Shown: positions 27,739 to 37,824, numbered from the stretch's first letter. The stretch: DNA of 64,000 nt from Salinibacterium sp. NG253 (GCF_015864945.1 NZ_JADYWF010000001.1:558378-622377); one strand, 5' to 3'. Notes: a model not told the origin generated them from the sequence alone. A program made the numbers and translations.

Positions 27739-29973
27739 CTAGCTCGTAAAGACAGGCACCAGACGCTCCCAGGCCTCAGCCCGCACATACACGGGCACCT
27801 CATCCCACGGCACTGCGCGAGTATCGACGCTGCCGCCCGCGACCCGTTCGCCAGTGAACGCGTACACCCAGTCGCCACGAGGAAGAGTCGCCGTGTGTTC
27901 GGTGGCGCCCTCGTCGATCACGGGCGATACGAGAATGTCGCGCCCGAGCATCCACTGCAACGGTTGTTCCCAGAGGCGTTCATCGTCAGGCCAGTCGAAG
28001 AACAGCGGCCGCATGACGTTCGTGCCAGCAGAAACCGCCCACTCGCTCTCGGCGGTAAGGTACGGCACGAGACGCTCGCGTAGTTCGACGATGCTGCGGC
28101 TCATCTCGAGCACGCGCGCATCCCCCGATTGCTCGGCGATGTTCCAAGGCGTTCGATCACGACTCGGTGATCGATGGTGATTGAACTCCGAGTGGTACTG
28201 CATGATCGGCACGAAGGCCGCGGCAGCGAGTGAACGAACGTAGAGCTCCGCCGTGGGCACGTCGCCACTGAAACCAGCGAGATCCCAGCCCCAATAGAGG
28301 ATCCCGCACGCGCTCGCATTGAGCCCGGCGAACAGCGACCAGCGGAAGGCATCCCAGGTGGAGTTCTCGTCTCCGGCCCAGAAAGCTCCGTGGGCTTGCG
28401 ATCCCGTGTACCCGGCGCGCGAGAACGTCACTGGCGCTTTGCCAGCACTCTTGAGGAGATCGCCGTAGGCACGGGCGTAGTGCACCGGGAACGTGTTGTT
28501 CTTCTCGTCGCCGCGGCGGCCATCCTGATAGTGCAGTTCAGAGCCCCACGCGTGCTCACCACCATCAGTCTTGAAGCCGTCGACGCCCATGTCCTCTACG
28601 AGGTAGCGACGTTTCTCCGTCCACCACTGCGCCGAACGTTCGTCGGTGAGATCTGGCATCAGCGAGAGCGGGAACCACCAGCCACGATTGCGGTAGGGCT
28701 TGAGCGCACCACGCGGCGTCTCATCCTGAATCAGCACGTTGTCTCGCTGCGCGCCCTCAGCATCAAAGCGGGCTTGACCCACAGGATGCGGGCGCATCTT
28801 AATGAGCGGAATCTGCCACAGCAGCACGCGCACATCGCGATCATGCAGCTCGTCGATCATGGCTTTTGGGTCGGGCCACGCACCCTCCGCGGGAAAACTG
28901 AAATCGTTGAGCCGCAGCGGCCCACCGCTGTCGTTCGGCGCGTACTGCGCATCCCGCCAGACCGTGAACGTGCTTTCGTCGCTCCATGCCTCAATAACCA
29001 CAGAGCCGACCGGGATACCGTGCTCCCGATGCGCATCCATCTGACGCATGACCTCGGCTTGAGTGTTCCACTCGTTGCCGCTCGCCCACAAACGGTGAAC
29101 CCAACTCGGCAACACTTCGGGGCGCCCAACCTCGGCGAGAAACTGATCGAGAACTTCCGCCGACGTTCCCGCATAGCCACCAACCGACAGCACTTCGGAG
29201 GCGTCACTGGGCGAATCGACCTCTGATTCGATCCACAGCAGGCCGGCATCGCTATCGGCAACATCGAACCACACACGCCTGCTGGTGCGCACGTGAAAGC
29301 CCCACCCGCGAGCGCCGATGACGTGAGCGAATGGCATCGGCAGGTACGTCTTGCGTTCCGCCCCCTGAGACTTGTACTGCTCGAAAACGACCGAGTCGAG
29401 GCTCGCACCGCGCTGGTCGAGGGCGTCAAATCGTTCGCCGAAGCCGGAGACGTGCTCGCGCTCGTCGAGCCGCAGTGCGAACCGAACCCGGTGGATGCGT
29501 TCGCCGTCGTCGAGAACAGTGGTGCTGCCGGCGACAAGGCCAACCGTCTCGTCAGCGGCAACGATCGAATCGGGCGCAGCGCGCCATCCGGCGACGCGCA
29601 CGTCGAACCAGCGGGTGGACTGCGAGCGCGGTGCCGCCGTCGGGCCACCGACGAACCGATAACGATACTGGGCCGTTGCTCGGAGTTGGGACACATCAAA
29701 AGCGAAACCGGTGCTCGTTCGTGCCAGTTTCGCTTGCGCCGAGGCGAGGTGGCCGCCATCGACGGCTTGGCCCCGCGAGCGCTGCTGCACTCGCTCGAGG
29801 GCGAAGTCGGTGACCGACTGTCCGTCATCCCATTCGAGAGTGACAACGTCGACATCCGCTGTGGCACGCACGCCGAGCCGGAAGGCCTCGCCCGCAATGG
29901 GAACGGCGGGGTGACGTTGTTCGGTGTCGACAGAGTACGGATGCCCCGAACCCAGGGGTCTATGTCTCAGCAC
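27739..29973 (-). CDS. Glycoside hydrolase family 31 (alpha-glucosidase/alpha-xylosidase type)
   Basis: Retaining alpha-glycosidase of 744 aa. The GTG start at 29973 overlaps the stop of the GH15 gene (TAGTG); an ATG much further upstream is in frame but lies inside that gene. An N-terminal beta-sandwich is followed by a (beta/alpha)8 barrel. The nucleophile region reads DGFKTDGGEHAWG and the acid/base region AFWAGDENSTW. No signal peptide is seen, so it acts inside the cell on imported oligosaccharides. Last gene of the ROK-permease-permease-binding protein-GH15-GH31 operon. Exact linkage (alpha-1,4, alpha-1,6 or xyloside) cannot be read. Confidence 0.9.
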   Translation of the reverse strand: MLRHRPLGSGHPYSVDTEQRHPAVPIAGEAFRLGVRATADVDVVTLEWDDGQSVTDFALERVQQRSRGQAVDGGHLASAQAKLARTSTGFAFDVSQLRATAQYRYRFVGGPTAAPRSQSTRWFDVRVAGWRAAPDSIVAADETVGLVAGSTTVLDDGERIHRVRFALRLDEREHVSGFGERFDALDQRGASLDSVVFEQYKSQGAERKTYLPMPFAHVIGARGWGFHVRTSRRVWFDVADSDAGLLWIESEVDSPSDASEVLSVGGYAGTSAEVLDQFLAEVGRPEVLPSWVHRLWASGNEWNTQAEVMRQMDAHREHGIPVGSVVIEAWSDESTFTVWRDAQYAPNDSGGPLRLNDFSFPAEGAWPDPKAMIDELHDRDVRVLLWQIPLIKMRPHPVGQARFDAEGAQRDNVLIQDETPRGALKPYRNRGWWFPLSLMPDLTDERSAQWWTEKRRYLVEDMGVDGFKTDGGEHAWGSELHYQDGRRGDEKNNTFPVHYARAYGDLLKSAGKAPVTFSRAGYTGSQAHGAFWAGDENSTWDAFRWSLFAGLNASACGILYWGWDLAGFSGDVPTAELYVRSLAAAAFVPIMQYHSEFNHHRSPSRDRTPWNIAEQSGDARVLEMSRSIVELRERLVPYLTAESEWAVSAGTNVMRPLFFDWPDDERLWEQPLQWMLGRDILVSPVIDEGATEHTATLPRGDWVYAFTGERVAGGSVDTRAVPWDEVPVYVRAEAWERLVPVFTS

Positions 29974-31154
29974 TAGTCGGTCTCGCTTTCGTTTCTGAGG
30001 CAATTTTCGGTGGTCGCGGGTGACGCCGGCCACTCTGCTGGTGGTGAGTACACGCCAATCTCGACGGCGAGGCGCACATACATTGCGTGACTCCAGAGCA
30101 GCGGTGTCGCCACACTCCCCCAGCGTTCCTGCCATTCGGCGACACGGCTGGGATCAAGCAGGTCATCGGCGACCTGTTCTGGCAGGAATCCCTCCGCAGT
30201 CACCGTGCTGGCCGCCCACTCCAGTTGGCTGCGTGCGCGTGCAGTGTCGCCGCCGGCCGCATAGGCCAGGCCGAGCATGCAACTGAGGAGCGGCCATTGG
30301 CCACCGCCATAGAACGTGTCGCCGAGGTAGCGATGCACACCACCGTCGACCGTGAGTTCGTGGTCGATGCGCGCGGTAGTAGCGGCGGCGAGAGCGCTCG
30401 CGCCATCCACAACGGCCAGCGGGGAGATGAGCGCGGCAAGGGAACCGTCGACGGCAACTGACCCCAGCCATTTGACGAGGTGGCCGTCGCGAACACCATC
30501 CAATTCGATGATCTCTCTGGCAGCGGTCGCGGCGACCATCGCTCGGGTGGCAATATCAGCGGGGAGCACATCAGCGGATACCGCAGCGCTCAGCCCCGCA
30601 ATGACACAGCCGAGCGTTGACACGTGACGCTCGGTCTCAAACTCTTCCCACCAGTCAAAGCAGGGGCGCTCCCACGTCGCGAGCAGATAGCGGACGGAAA
30701 GCTCAATGCCTTCACGCCACCGCTCAAGATCGAGCCCGTGTCGCCGAGAGTGCGCGACTGCCGCCCACACCCACGTGCCGTAGCCGTCGGTTTGAAAGTC
30801 CCACCAGTCGTCGTCGCCCTCGGCGCCATCGAAGGTAAAACGGGTAGCAAGCATCTGGGAGTTATCGAGCGGAGTGCCTGCCGCTTCGGCTCGCTCGATG
30901 GTCTCGATCTGGGCGCGGCGAGCGATAAGGATGCTCGCACACCAGTCGAAGAAGCGTGAGGCAGATTCGACGGCGTTGGCGCTCGACATTCCGTCAGCGA
31001 TGAAGGCGCCGTCACGGAACCAGGAGTAGCCGGTGTATGCCGAAAAGGTAGGGCTGGCGGGGTACGCCCCACTGGGGTGCTGCAACGTGGAGATCAGCTC
31101 GACGCTGTGCGCGGCGAGCGACGCGAGGGATTCGTCGTCCAGGCGTGAAGTCAT
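29973..31154 (-). CDS. GH15-like glucoamylase/glucodextranase catalytic protein
   Basis: Inverting glucosidase-like protein of 393 aa made only of the (alpha/alpha)6 barrel; the N-terminal beta-sandwich of full GH15 enzymes is absent. Family segments are YSWFRDGAF near the N-terminus, FDWWEE in mid-protein and GFLPEQ with the probable catalytic glutamate near the C-terminus. No signal peptide, so cytoplasmic. It precedes GH31 with a 1-nt overlap, and a hairpin separates it from the binding-protein gene. With GH31 it would break imported alpha-glucosides to glucose. Confidence 0.85.
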   Translation of the reverse strand: MTSRLDDESLASLAAHSVELISTLQHPSGAYPASPTFSAYTGYSWFRDGAFIADGMSSANAVESASRFFDWCASILIARRAQIETIERAEAAGTPLDNSQMLATRFTFDGAEGDDDWWDFQTDGYGTWVWAAVAHSRRHGLDLERWREGIELSVRYLLATWERPCFDWWEEFETERHVSTLGCVIAGLSAAVSADVLPADIATRAMVAATAAREIIELDGVRDGHLVKWLGSVAVDGSLAALISPLAVVDGASALAAATTARIDHELTVDGGVHRYLGDTFYGGGQWPLLSCMLGLAYAAGGDTARARSQLEWAASTVTAEGFLPEQVADDLLDPSRVAEWQERWGSVATPLLWSHAMYVRLAVEIGVYSPPAEWPASPATTENCLRNESETD

Positions 31155-31178
31155 GAAGTGCCCTCCTGGGCCAGCTGG

Positions 31179-31218
31179 GAGTGAGACCCATCTCGCGTCA
31201 ACAAGATGGGCCTCACTC
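31179..31218 (-). terminator. Intercistronic hairpin between binding-protein and GH15 genes
   Basis: 15-bp arms (31179-31193 and 31204-31218, one mismatch) with a 10-nt loop, directly after the binding-protein stop. No T-tract. In ABC operons such a hairpin typically protects the binding-protein mRNA or partly terminates, giving more binding protein than downstream product. That role here is inference. Confidence 0.6.
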
Positions 31219-31228
31219 GGGAGACGTA

Positions 31229-32470
31229 CTATCCGATTACTGCGTTGATTCGTTCTTCAGCGCTGGCCAGAGCGTCGGCGACTGACTTGCGTCCTGCCTG
31301 TGCTTCGATCAGTTCCTCGGTGACGATGTCTTGCATCTCCTGCTGGCCGTTCTCGACCAGTGGCGTGAGCGCAATCGAGTCGAGCGAGTCAAAGACGGCC
31401 TGGCGGTTAGCCGGACTGTCCTTGGTCAGGTAGACGGCGAGTTGATCTTCGTCGCTCGTGGGAGGAAGTTCCCAACCGCTATCGAGGCGAACATCGATCA
31501 TTGTCTGCGACGACGTCAAGAATTCGGCAAACGCGGTCGCTTCGGCAATGTGGTCGGATGCTGCTGACACACCGACCGCGTTGGAGAACACTGCGCTGGC
31601 CTGTTGGGTATTTCCAGGCTCAACGGCGATGTCCCACGTGAATGGTGCGTCGGCGAGTGCGCCGAAGACCCAGATGCCGGAGTGCATCATGCCGAGCTTG
31701 CCCTCGAGGAACAGGTTCGTGTCGAAGTCTGCTGTGCCCTGACCCTCTTCAATCGTGGGCATTACAGTGCCGCTCTTGTCTGTGAGCCACTCGGCTGCCT
31801 CGATGCCTGCCGGTGTGTTGAACGCGACGGAGGTTCCGTCGTCACTCAAAAACGATGCACCGTTCTGGTCGAGCACCTTGTAGAACTCGTAGAACGACAC
31901 AGGCTGGTGGTCGCCCCAGGTTCCGCTAGCGGAATCGGTGAGAGCTTCCGCTGCCGCTTGCTCGTCAGCCCAGGTCCAGTCACTCGTCGGGTAGTCGAGT
32001 CCGGCCGCATCGAAGAGGTCAGCGTTGTAGTACAGCACAACATCGGAGAACGAACTCGGCAGCCCGTAACTGGTGCCGTCAACGGCATACGCGTCAATGA
32101 GCGACTCACGGTATGACTCGGGGTTAGTCACTTCGAGAGGAGCGAGCGAACCGCTCGAAGCCAACTGGGGGAAGAAGTCGTAGTTGGTGTCCACGACATC
32201 CGCCACCGTTCCGGCCGCGAGGTCGGTTTGGAGGGTGGTGAAGTAGTCGCCATAGGGAAGCGTCGTGATGTCAACAGTGACGTTGGGGTTCTCTGCCTCG
32301 AACGCATCAACAATCGTCTGAAGGTTGTCTTCGTTGCCGCCCGAAGAGGTGAAGTTCGAGTAGGTGATGGTGACCGGGCCGTCTTCGGCGGCAGGTTCGC
32401 TGGCGCAGGCACTCAACAGCAGTGCTGAGACTCCGACGATTCCTCCCGCAGCAAGTAGTGAACGTTTCAT
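31229..32470 (-). CDS. Sugar ABC transporter substrate-binding lipoprotein (CUT1)
   Basis: Extracellular solute-binding protein family 1, 413 aa. The signal peptide ends at lipobox LLSAC. Mature-domain features are TITYSNFTSSGG, ADVVDTNYDFFPQL, the YGLPSSFSDVVLYYN segment and GLDYPTSDWTW, typical of maltose and oligosaccharide binders. It is encoded after the two permeases and before the GH15/GH31 enzymes, so an alpha-glucoside ligand is the natural reading. Confidence 0.92.
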   Translation of the reverse strand: MKRSLLAAGGIVGVSALLLSACASEPAAEDGPVTITYSNFTSSGGNEDNLQTIVDAFEAENPNVTVDITTLPYGDYFTTLQTDLAAGTVADVVDTNYDFFPQLASSGSLAPLEVTNPESYRESLIDAYAVDGTSYGLPSSFSDVVLYYNADLFDAAGLDYPTSDWTWADEQAAAEALTDSASGTWGDHQPVSFYEFYKVLDQNGASFLSDDGTSVAFNTPAGIEAAEWLTDKSGTVMPTIEEGQGTADFDTNLFLEGKLGMMHSGIWVFGALADAPFTWDIAVEPGNTQQASAVFSNAVGVSAASDHIAEATAFAEFLTSSQTMIDVRLDSGWELPPTSDEDQLAVYLTKDSPANRQAVFDSLDSIALTPLVENGQQEMQDIVTEELIEAQAGRKSVADALASAEERINAVIG

Positions 32471-32525
32471 GCTAGATATCTCCTTTGATGTCAGGTTATG
32501 AATGGATCTCTGGTGCCTCGGGGCC

Positions 32526-33353
32526 TTACTTGATCCCTGAGCTTGCGACGCCCTGAATGATGTACTTTTGGGCGAAAATGTAGAGCGCGAGCATCGGTAA
32601 GATGCTCACGATCGAGCCGGCCATCACGACGTCCCACGCGGTCGTGTACTGGCCTTGAAGCCCCGCTAGAGCGATCGGCAGTGTCTGCAACTCGGGTGAG
32701 CGCAGCACGACGAGTGGCCACAAAAACGCGTTCCAACTGCTCATGAAGGCGAACACGGTCAGCGTTGCGAGTGCGGGGCGGATGTTCGGGATGATGATTT
32801 GGGTAAACACTCGGAAGTGACCAGCACCATCGAGCTTCGCCGCCTCGTCAAGCTCTCGGGGAACCTGATTCACGGCCTGGCGAAGCAAGAAGATTCCGAA
32901 GGCGCTCGCAAACGTTGGGAGCAGAGCACCGAGGTAGGTGTCGAGCAACCCGAATGCCTTGAGCTCAGCAAAGAGCGGCACGATGAGCACCTGAAGCGGA
33001 ATCATCATGGTGGCGAGGTAGACCGCGAAGACAACGCCGCGACCGCGGAACGGTAGTCGACTAAAGGCGTAGGCAGCGGTGGCACTCGTGAAGAGTTGCG
33101 CCAGTGTGGTCACGAGGGCGAGCCCAATACTGTTCGCAACGACCCGACCGAATGGTCGCTCCGTAAAGAGTGTTTGGTATGCCTCGAATGATGGGTTTTC
33201 GGGCCACAGCTGTGGAGCGATGGAGAACCCAGCGCCCGGAGTGATCGAGGTGATGAACGTCCACAAGAAGGGGAAGAACATCGCAATCGCGCCGGCGATG
33301 ACGACGACATGCAAGACGATCGACCGGGGGCGAGTGCGCGGCGACTTAGCCAT
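32526..33353 (-). CDS. Sugar ABC transporter permease (MalG type)
   Basis: CUT1 inner-membrane permease of 275 aa with six helices. The EAA loop (ELDEAAKLDGAGHFRVFTQIIIP) that docks the ATPase is visible, and the C-terminus ends IQGVASSGIK, as in the MalG group. ATG 33353 is preceded by AGGTGGG and overlaps the upstream permease by 8 nt. It needs an ATPase (MsmK/MalK type) that is not in this operon. Confidence 0.93.
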   Translation of the reverse strand: MAKSPRTRPRSIVLHVVVIAGAIAMFFPFLWTFITSITPGAGFSIAPQLWPENPSFEAYQTLFTERPFGRVVANSIGLALVTTLAQLFTSATAAYAFSRLPFRGRGVVFAVYLATMMIPLQVLIVPLFAELKAFGLLDTYLGALLPTFASAFGIFLLRQAVNQVPRELDEAAKLDGAGHFRVFTQIIIPNIRPALATLTVFAFMSSWNAFLWPLVVLRSPELQTLPIALAGLQGQYTTAWDVVMAGSIVSILPMLALYIFAQKYIIQGVASSGIK

Positions 33354-34293
33354 AGTGAACCCACCTCTTTTGTCCAATAATTTGAATGACGGTGACCGCG
33401 AGAATCACGATGAAGAGCAACCATGAGAGGGCGGATGCTTCGCCCGCAGCCCCATAGCGGAAGGTGAGGTCGTAAATCTGCTGCACGACCACCTGTGTTG
33501 ATCCGCCCGGTCCACCGCCGGTCATTGCATAGACCTGGTCGAAGACTTGGAAGCCATTGATCAGCGAGATCACGATGACAAAGAACGTGCTGGGGCTCAG
33601 CATCGGGATCGTGACGTTGAAGAAACGGTTCCATGCCCCCGCGCCATCGACTTTGGCAGCGTCATACAGATCAGGGTTGATCGTCTGCAGTCCAGCGAGC
33701 AGGATGACCATCACGAAGCCGAGGTCTTTCCACGAGCTCGCAAGGATGATCGAGATCATTGCCCAGTCGGGGTCGGTCCACCAACCGGGGCCATCGATGC
33801 CGAACCAGCCAAGCGCGAGGTTGACGACACCGTTGTTGGGGTTAAGGAGCCAACGCCAGACAATGGCCACGGCGATCCAACTTGTGACGACAGGCAGAAA
33901 GTAGATGCCCCGCCAGAACGAACGCCCTTTGAGCGCTTGGTTGAGCGCGAGCGCTAACGCTAGTCCCCCGATGTAGACGAGCGGCAGGTACCCGGCGATG
34001 TAGCCGATAGTGTGCAGGAAGACTTGCCCGGTGCGTTCGTCGGCGAGAAGGGAACGGTAGTTTTCCCATCCGATGAATTCCATGGGAGTGATGAGGTTCC
34101 ACTCGGTGAAGCTGATCCACGCCGCCGCGACCATGGGCCCGAGCACGAAGAGGGTCAGCGGGATGGCGCTCGGCAGCAGGAATGCGAGCACGGTAAGCAC
34201 ATAGCCTGCGCTAGCGCGCTTCTTCTTCCGGCTGAGGGGCGCGCGTTGCGGTGGTGGCGCCGCCGGCGCCGTGAGTACGGTCGGGAGAACCAT
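33346..34293 (-). CDS. Sugar ABC transporter permease (MalF type)
   Basis: CUT1 permease of 315 aa with a ~30-residue cytoplasmic N-terminus and six helices. The EAA loop is DLYDAAKVDGAGAWNRFFNVTIPML. Its start overlaps the last base of the ROK gene and its end overlaps the second permease by 8 nt, so all are coupled. Partner ATPase not encoded nearby. Confidence 0.93.
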   Translation of the reverse strand: MVLPTVLTAPAAPPPQRAPLSRKKKRASAGYVLTVLAFLLPSAIPLTLFVLGPMVAAAWISFTEWNLITPMEFIGWENYRSLLADERTGQVFLHTIGYIAGYLPLVYIGGLALALALNQALKGRSFWRGIYFLPVVTSWIAVAIVWRWLLNPNNGVVNLALGWFGIDGPGWWTDPDWAMISIILASSWKDLGFVMVILLAGLQTINPDLYDAAKVDGAGAWNRFFNVTIPMLSPSTFFVIVISLINGFQVFDQVYAMTGGGPGGSTQVVVQQIYDLTFRYGAAGEASALSWLLFIVILAVTVIQIIGQKRWVHYG

Positions 34294-35510
34294 CAGGAGC
34301 TCTCTTGCGGGGAAGCCTGCTGCACGAGACGCTGACGAACGAGGTCACCTTGTTCTCCGGCAATCCCCTCAGCGTCGAACGGAGTCGCAAGTACAAGAGT
34401 GGCAGCGCCCTGAGCCCAACTGGCGTCTTGCCAGGTCTCGACAGCAACAGGGATGCCCCGTCGCGCGGGAATGAGCGCAGCACGGAAAGCCGGTTCGAAA
34501 CCATAGGACCAGTGTCCCCAGTCGGCTGTGCCCTCCCCCAGCAGAATGACGATCTCGGGATCAAGCACGTGAACGAGCCCAGCAATTGCTCGGCCCAACA
34601 GGTGGCCGGCCTCGCCAAAGACGGCGATGGCATCGGCATTCCCGCGATCTGCTGCGTCACGAAGTGCCGCAACTCCTGCGCCGGGAGCGATGATGTTGCG
34701 ATCGCGAGCCGTCGCCACTAGCGCGCTCTCCGATACGAATGTCTCAAGGCATCCGATGTTTCCGCACGTGCAGCGGGGACCATCGTCACGCACCGGAATG
34801 TGGCCGATTTCGCCAGCACCGCCGCCGAAGCCGCGAACGATAAGACCGTCAATCACGATTGCGGCGCCGATACCGGTTCCAATTGTCACGGCGAGAAAGT
34901 TGCGATGACGACGGCCGAGACCGTAGAGACGCTCCGCCATCGCGAGAGCGTTCACGTTGTTCTCCACGAGAACGGGGAGTCCCAGTTCGCGGCGCAGAGT
35001 GGCGCCGATCGGCACGTTGTTCCACTTCAGCTGCGTGGAACTCACTACCCCAGCGGCTTGAGAATCGACGGAGCCGGGAACACCGACTCCGATGCCGAGG
35101 AGCGGCGCGGATGAGCCACCAGCGATGAAGGAGCGAAGCAACCCAGCAAGTGACATCAGCATTGTGGTCGCCGAGGCGTCAAAGGGTTCGCTAGCCGTTC
35201 GCAGCACTGTGCCATCGATTCCGACCTCAACGAATGCCACGTGATCGGAGGCCACCTTTACGCCAACCGCGCGCCCAGCGCTCGAGACGAGGCCAAGCAT
35301 CCGTGCCGGTCGTCCGCCCTGCGATGCCTGATGTTCGAGTTCTCGCAAAAGTCCGTCGTGAAGCAGGTCTTTGGTGAGTTGCGTCATGAGCGCCGGTGAC
35401 AGGCTCAGCGTGCGAGCAAGCTCAGCACGGGATGCCGGACCGTGTGCACCCAGGTGAGCAAGGATTGCTGACCGGTTTACATCGGTACGTGCCATCGGAC
35501 GAATCGCCAT
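34293..35510 (-). CDS. ROK-family transcriptional repressor of the sugar operon
   Basis: Regulator of 405 aa. An N-terminal MarR-like winged helix (residues ~10-65: NRSAILAHLGAHGPASRAELA, SPALMTQLTKDLL) is joined to a ROK sugar-kinase-like domain. That domain holds the glycine-rich GIGVGVPG and the zinc-binding motif CTCGNIGCLE. It is the first gene of the operon and probably senses a glucoside or its product. The inverted repeat just upstream is the likely operator, so it would control itself and the transporter/hydrolase genes. Confidence 0.93.
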   Translation of the reverse strand: MAIRPMARTDVNRSAILAHLGAHGPASRAELARTLSLSPALMTQLTKDLLHDGLLRELEHQASQGGRPARMLGLVSSAGRAVGVKVASDHVAFVEVGIDGTVLRTASEPFDASATTMLMSLAGLLRSFIAGGSSAPLLGIGVGVPGSVDSQAAGVVSSTQLKWNNVPIGATLRRELGLPVLVENNVNALAMAERLYGLGRRHRNFLAVTIGTGIGAAIVIDGLIVRGFGGGAGEIGHIPVRDDGPRCTCGNIGCLETFVSESALVATARDRNIIAPGAGVAALRDAADRGNADAIAVFGEAGHLLGRAIAGLVHVLDPEIVILLGEGTADWGHWSYGFEPAFRAALIPARRGIPVAVETWQDASWAQGAATLVLATPFDAEGIAGEQGDLVRQRLVQQASPQESS

Positions 35511-35519
35511 TGGTTCCCC

Positions 35520-35534
35520 TTAGTTCAGGACTAA
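35520..35534. promoter_or_regulatory. Candidate ROK operator
   Basis: TTAGT-tcagg-ACTAA inverted repeat, 10-24 bp upstream of the ROK gene start, in AT-rich sequence that probably also holds the promoter. Supported by symmetry and position only. Confidence 0.5.
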
Positions 35535-35663
35535 ACAAACCATAGAATTAAGTTCGGCCCCCTGTCAATGGCCACTAGACCACCGGCACAGACAACCCAG
35601 CGTTTCGGCGCGACAATAGGCACAATTGGGGCGTGTTCACGGTCGCGTGTGTGCCCGAAAACG

Positions 35664-35699
35664 AAAAAGCGCAGACGACCCAGTGGGTCGCCTGCGCTT
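35664..35699 (-). terminator. Rho-independent terminator of clpX
   Basis: Read on the minus strand, a 15-bp stem (aagcgcaggcgaccc / gggtcgtctgcgctt, one G-T pair) with loop act is followed by five T. It starts 14 bp after the clpX stop. Confidence 0.92.
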
Positions 35700-35712
35700 C
35701 TATGCGGTGCGG

Positions 35713-36990
35713 TTAGGCCGACTTCTCGGCACGCACGGGCTCACGAGGAATGATCGTGGGTGCTGCGTTCTCCAGCACGGCCGCCTTCGTCACAATGACG
35801 CGGCCAACAGTTTCGTCGGATGGAACATCGAACATGATCGGGCCGAGCACTTCTTCGAGAATCGCACGAAGGCCGCGAGCACCCGTCTGACGCAGCACGG
35901 CAAGATCAGCGATTGACTCGAGGGCATCGCGTTCAAACTCAAGCTCAACGCCGTCGATTTCGAACATGCGCTGGTACTGGCGCACGAGCGCATTCTTTGG
36001 CGTTGTCAGAATGTCCATAAGAGCAACCTGGTCGAGCTGCGTAACCGTGGTTACAACAGGCAGACGACCAATGAACTCAGGGATGAGACCAAACTTGTGG
36101 AGATCTTCTGGCAGAACCTCGCCGAAGAGGTTCACATCGTCGCCCTTGCTGTGCAGCGGAGCGCCGAAGCCGATGCCCTTTTTGCCCGCGCGGTTCGAGA
36201 TGATCTCTTCAAGGCCAGAGAATGCACCGGCAACGATGAAGAGAACGTTGGTGGTATCCACCTGAATGAACTCTTGGTGCGGGTGCTTGCGACCGCCCTG
36301 GGGTGGAACAGAAGCGACAGTGCCTTCAAGAATTTTGAGGAGCGCTTGCTGCACACCCTCGCCTGACACGTCGCGAGTGATGGAAGGGTTCTCTGCCTTG
36401 CGAGCGATCTTGTCGATCTCATCGATGTAGATGATGCCCGTCTCAGCACGCTTGACGTCATAGTCAGCAGCCTGCAGAAGCTTGAGGAGAATGTTTTCGA
36501 CATCCTCGCCGACGTAGCCAGCCTCGGTGAGCGCAGTGGCATCCGCAACGGCAAAGGGCACATTGAGGCGCTTAGCCAGAGTTTGTGCGAGATACGTCTT
36601 TCCGCAACCGGTAGGACCGATCAGCAGGATGTTCGACTTAGCGATCTCGACATCGTCAATCACTGCATCTGCCGAAGTGATGGTGTTGCGGGCGCGAACA
36701 CGCTTGTAGTGGTTATAAACGGCTACCGAAAGCGAGCGCTTGGCTGCTTCTTGGCCGATGACGTATTCCTCTAAGAAGTCGTAGATTTCACGCGGCTTAG
36801 GCAGGTCAAATTCGCTCGACGTTTCTTCGCCAGCTTCAGCAAGACGCTCTTCAATGATCTCGTTGCACAGATCTACGCACTCGTCGCAGATATATACGCC
36901 CGGACCGGCAATCAATTGCTGTACCTGCTTTTGGCTTTTGCCACAGAAGGAACACTTGAGCAGGTCCGCGCTTTCCCCAATTCGGGCCAT
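35713..36990 (-). CDS. clpX: ClpX, ATPase subunit of the Clp protease
   Basis: AAA+ unfoldase of 425 aa that delivers substrates to ClpP. The N-terminal zinc-binding domain has Cys13, Cys16, Cys35 and Cys38. Walker A (GPTGCGKT) is at residues 125-132 and Walker B is IIYIDEIDK; the ClpP-contacting loop and C-terminal D2 small domain are complete. In actinobacteria clpX usually follows the clpP pair; here it is about 17.5 kb from them, separated by the copper and ureide/urease genes. It therefore has its own promoter in the 190-bp divergent region and its own terminator. Confidence 0.97.
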   Translation of the reverse strand: MARIGESADLLKCSFCGKSQKQVQQLIAGPGVYICDECVDLCNEIIEERLAEAGEETSSEFDLPKPREIYDFLEEYVIGQEAAKRSLSVAVYNHYKRVRARNTITSADAVIDDVEIAKSNILLIGPTGCGKTYLAQTLAKRLNVPFAVADATALTEAGYVGEDVENILLKLLQAADYDVKRAETGIIYIDEIDKIARKAENPSITRDVSGEGVQQALLKILEGTVASVPPQGGRKHPHQEFIQVDTTNVLFIVAGAFSGLEEIISNRAGKKGIGFGAPLHSKGDDVNLFGEVLPEDLHKFGLIPEFIGRLPVVTTVTQLDQVALMDILTTPKNALVRQYQRMFEIDGVELEFERDALESIADLAVLRQTGARGLRAILEEVLGPIMFDVPSDETVGRVIVTKAAVLENAAPTIIPREPVRAEKSA

Positions 36991-37181
36991 GCCGGTTCCT
37001 CTCCTTGAGTAAATACCTTGATTACGAGCCTAACCCGATATTCGTTCAGTCTCCGTCACAATTCCCGGCGGCGTTTCGGCGAGTCGCCCACCGGGGCTCA
37101 GCCCACGCTCACCCGGCGTCGCTACAGCGCCACACGAACTAGGCTTGAGGGGCTATAACGCCGCTTGAGATAAGGAGCCCC

Positions 37182-37760
37182 ATGCATACCCGTGCCATGC
37201 GCGTTCTTCGTGGCAGTCTCGCGGCGCTCTTCGCAACTTTTGCGGCCGCCATCTCGCACCACATTGCGGGCGGCGTCACCCCCTCGCTGTTCGGCATCGG
37301 CGTATCCCTCGTCATCTCAGTCACTATGTGCACTTTGCTGGCCGGCCGCACGGTCTCGATCGGGCGCCTGAGCGCCGCCATTCTTGCCAGCCAAGCGCTC
37401 TACCACACACTGTTTAGTTCGATGCTGGCGCCCGAAGGCATCGCGCCGCACAGCATGGCAGCCATGACCTTTGACTTCTCCTCGGCGGCCCAAACAGCGG
37501 ATTCCGCGATGTCGCTCTCGCATCTCGCTGCCGCAGTCATCACGATTCTGATGTTCCGCTACGCCGAGGTTGCGTTCTGGGGATTGTTCGAAACGGCCCG
37601 CGTCATTGTGTCGCGGCTTCTCGCATCCGCAACCCTCGCCGGAACCTACATTCTCGAATTCCGCGTTGTGCCTTCCGCCGCGCCAGCGACACCGCTTGTT
37701 GCACGAGTTCTCTCCACCATGCGTTATCGGGGCCCACCAGCCATCGTGCCCGCGGTTTAG
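37182..37760 (+). CDS. Integral membrane protein of the copper gene set, function unknown
   Basis: Protein of 192 aa with about five hydrophobic segments and His/Met residues near them (AISHHIAGG, LYHTLFSSM, HSMAAMTF). Such residues fit, but do not prove, metal handling. It is followed 64 bp later by ycnI and then a copC-like gene, all plus strand, an arrangement seen in other actinobacteria. I do not recognise a named domain. The start follows AAGGAG with good spacing. Confidence 0.8.
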   Translation: MHTRAMRVLRGSLAALFATFAAAISHHIAGGVTPSLFGIGVSLVISVTMCTLLAGRTVSIGRLSAAILASQALYHTLFSSMLAPEGIAPHSMAAMTFDFSSAAQTADSAMSLSHLAAAVITILMFRYAEVAFWGLFETARVIVSRLLASATLAGTYILEFRVVPSAAPATPLVARVLSTMRYRGPPAIVPAV

Positions 37761-37824
37761 CACTACGCCGCTCAGCATCCCCGATATTTGTCGCGCCATC
37801 GCGACCCTTTTGAGAAAGAAACTA

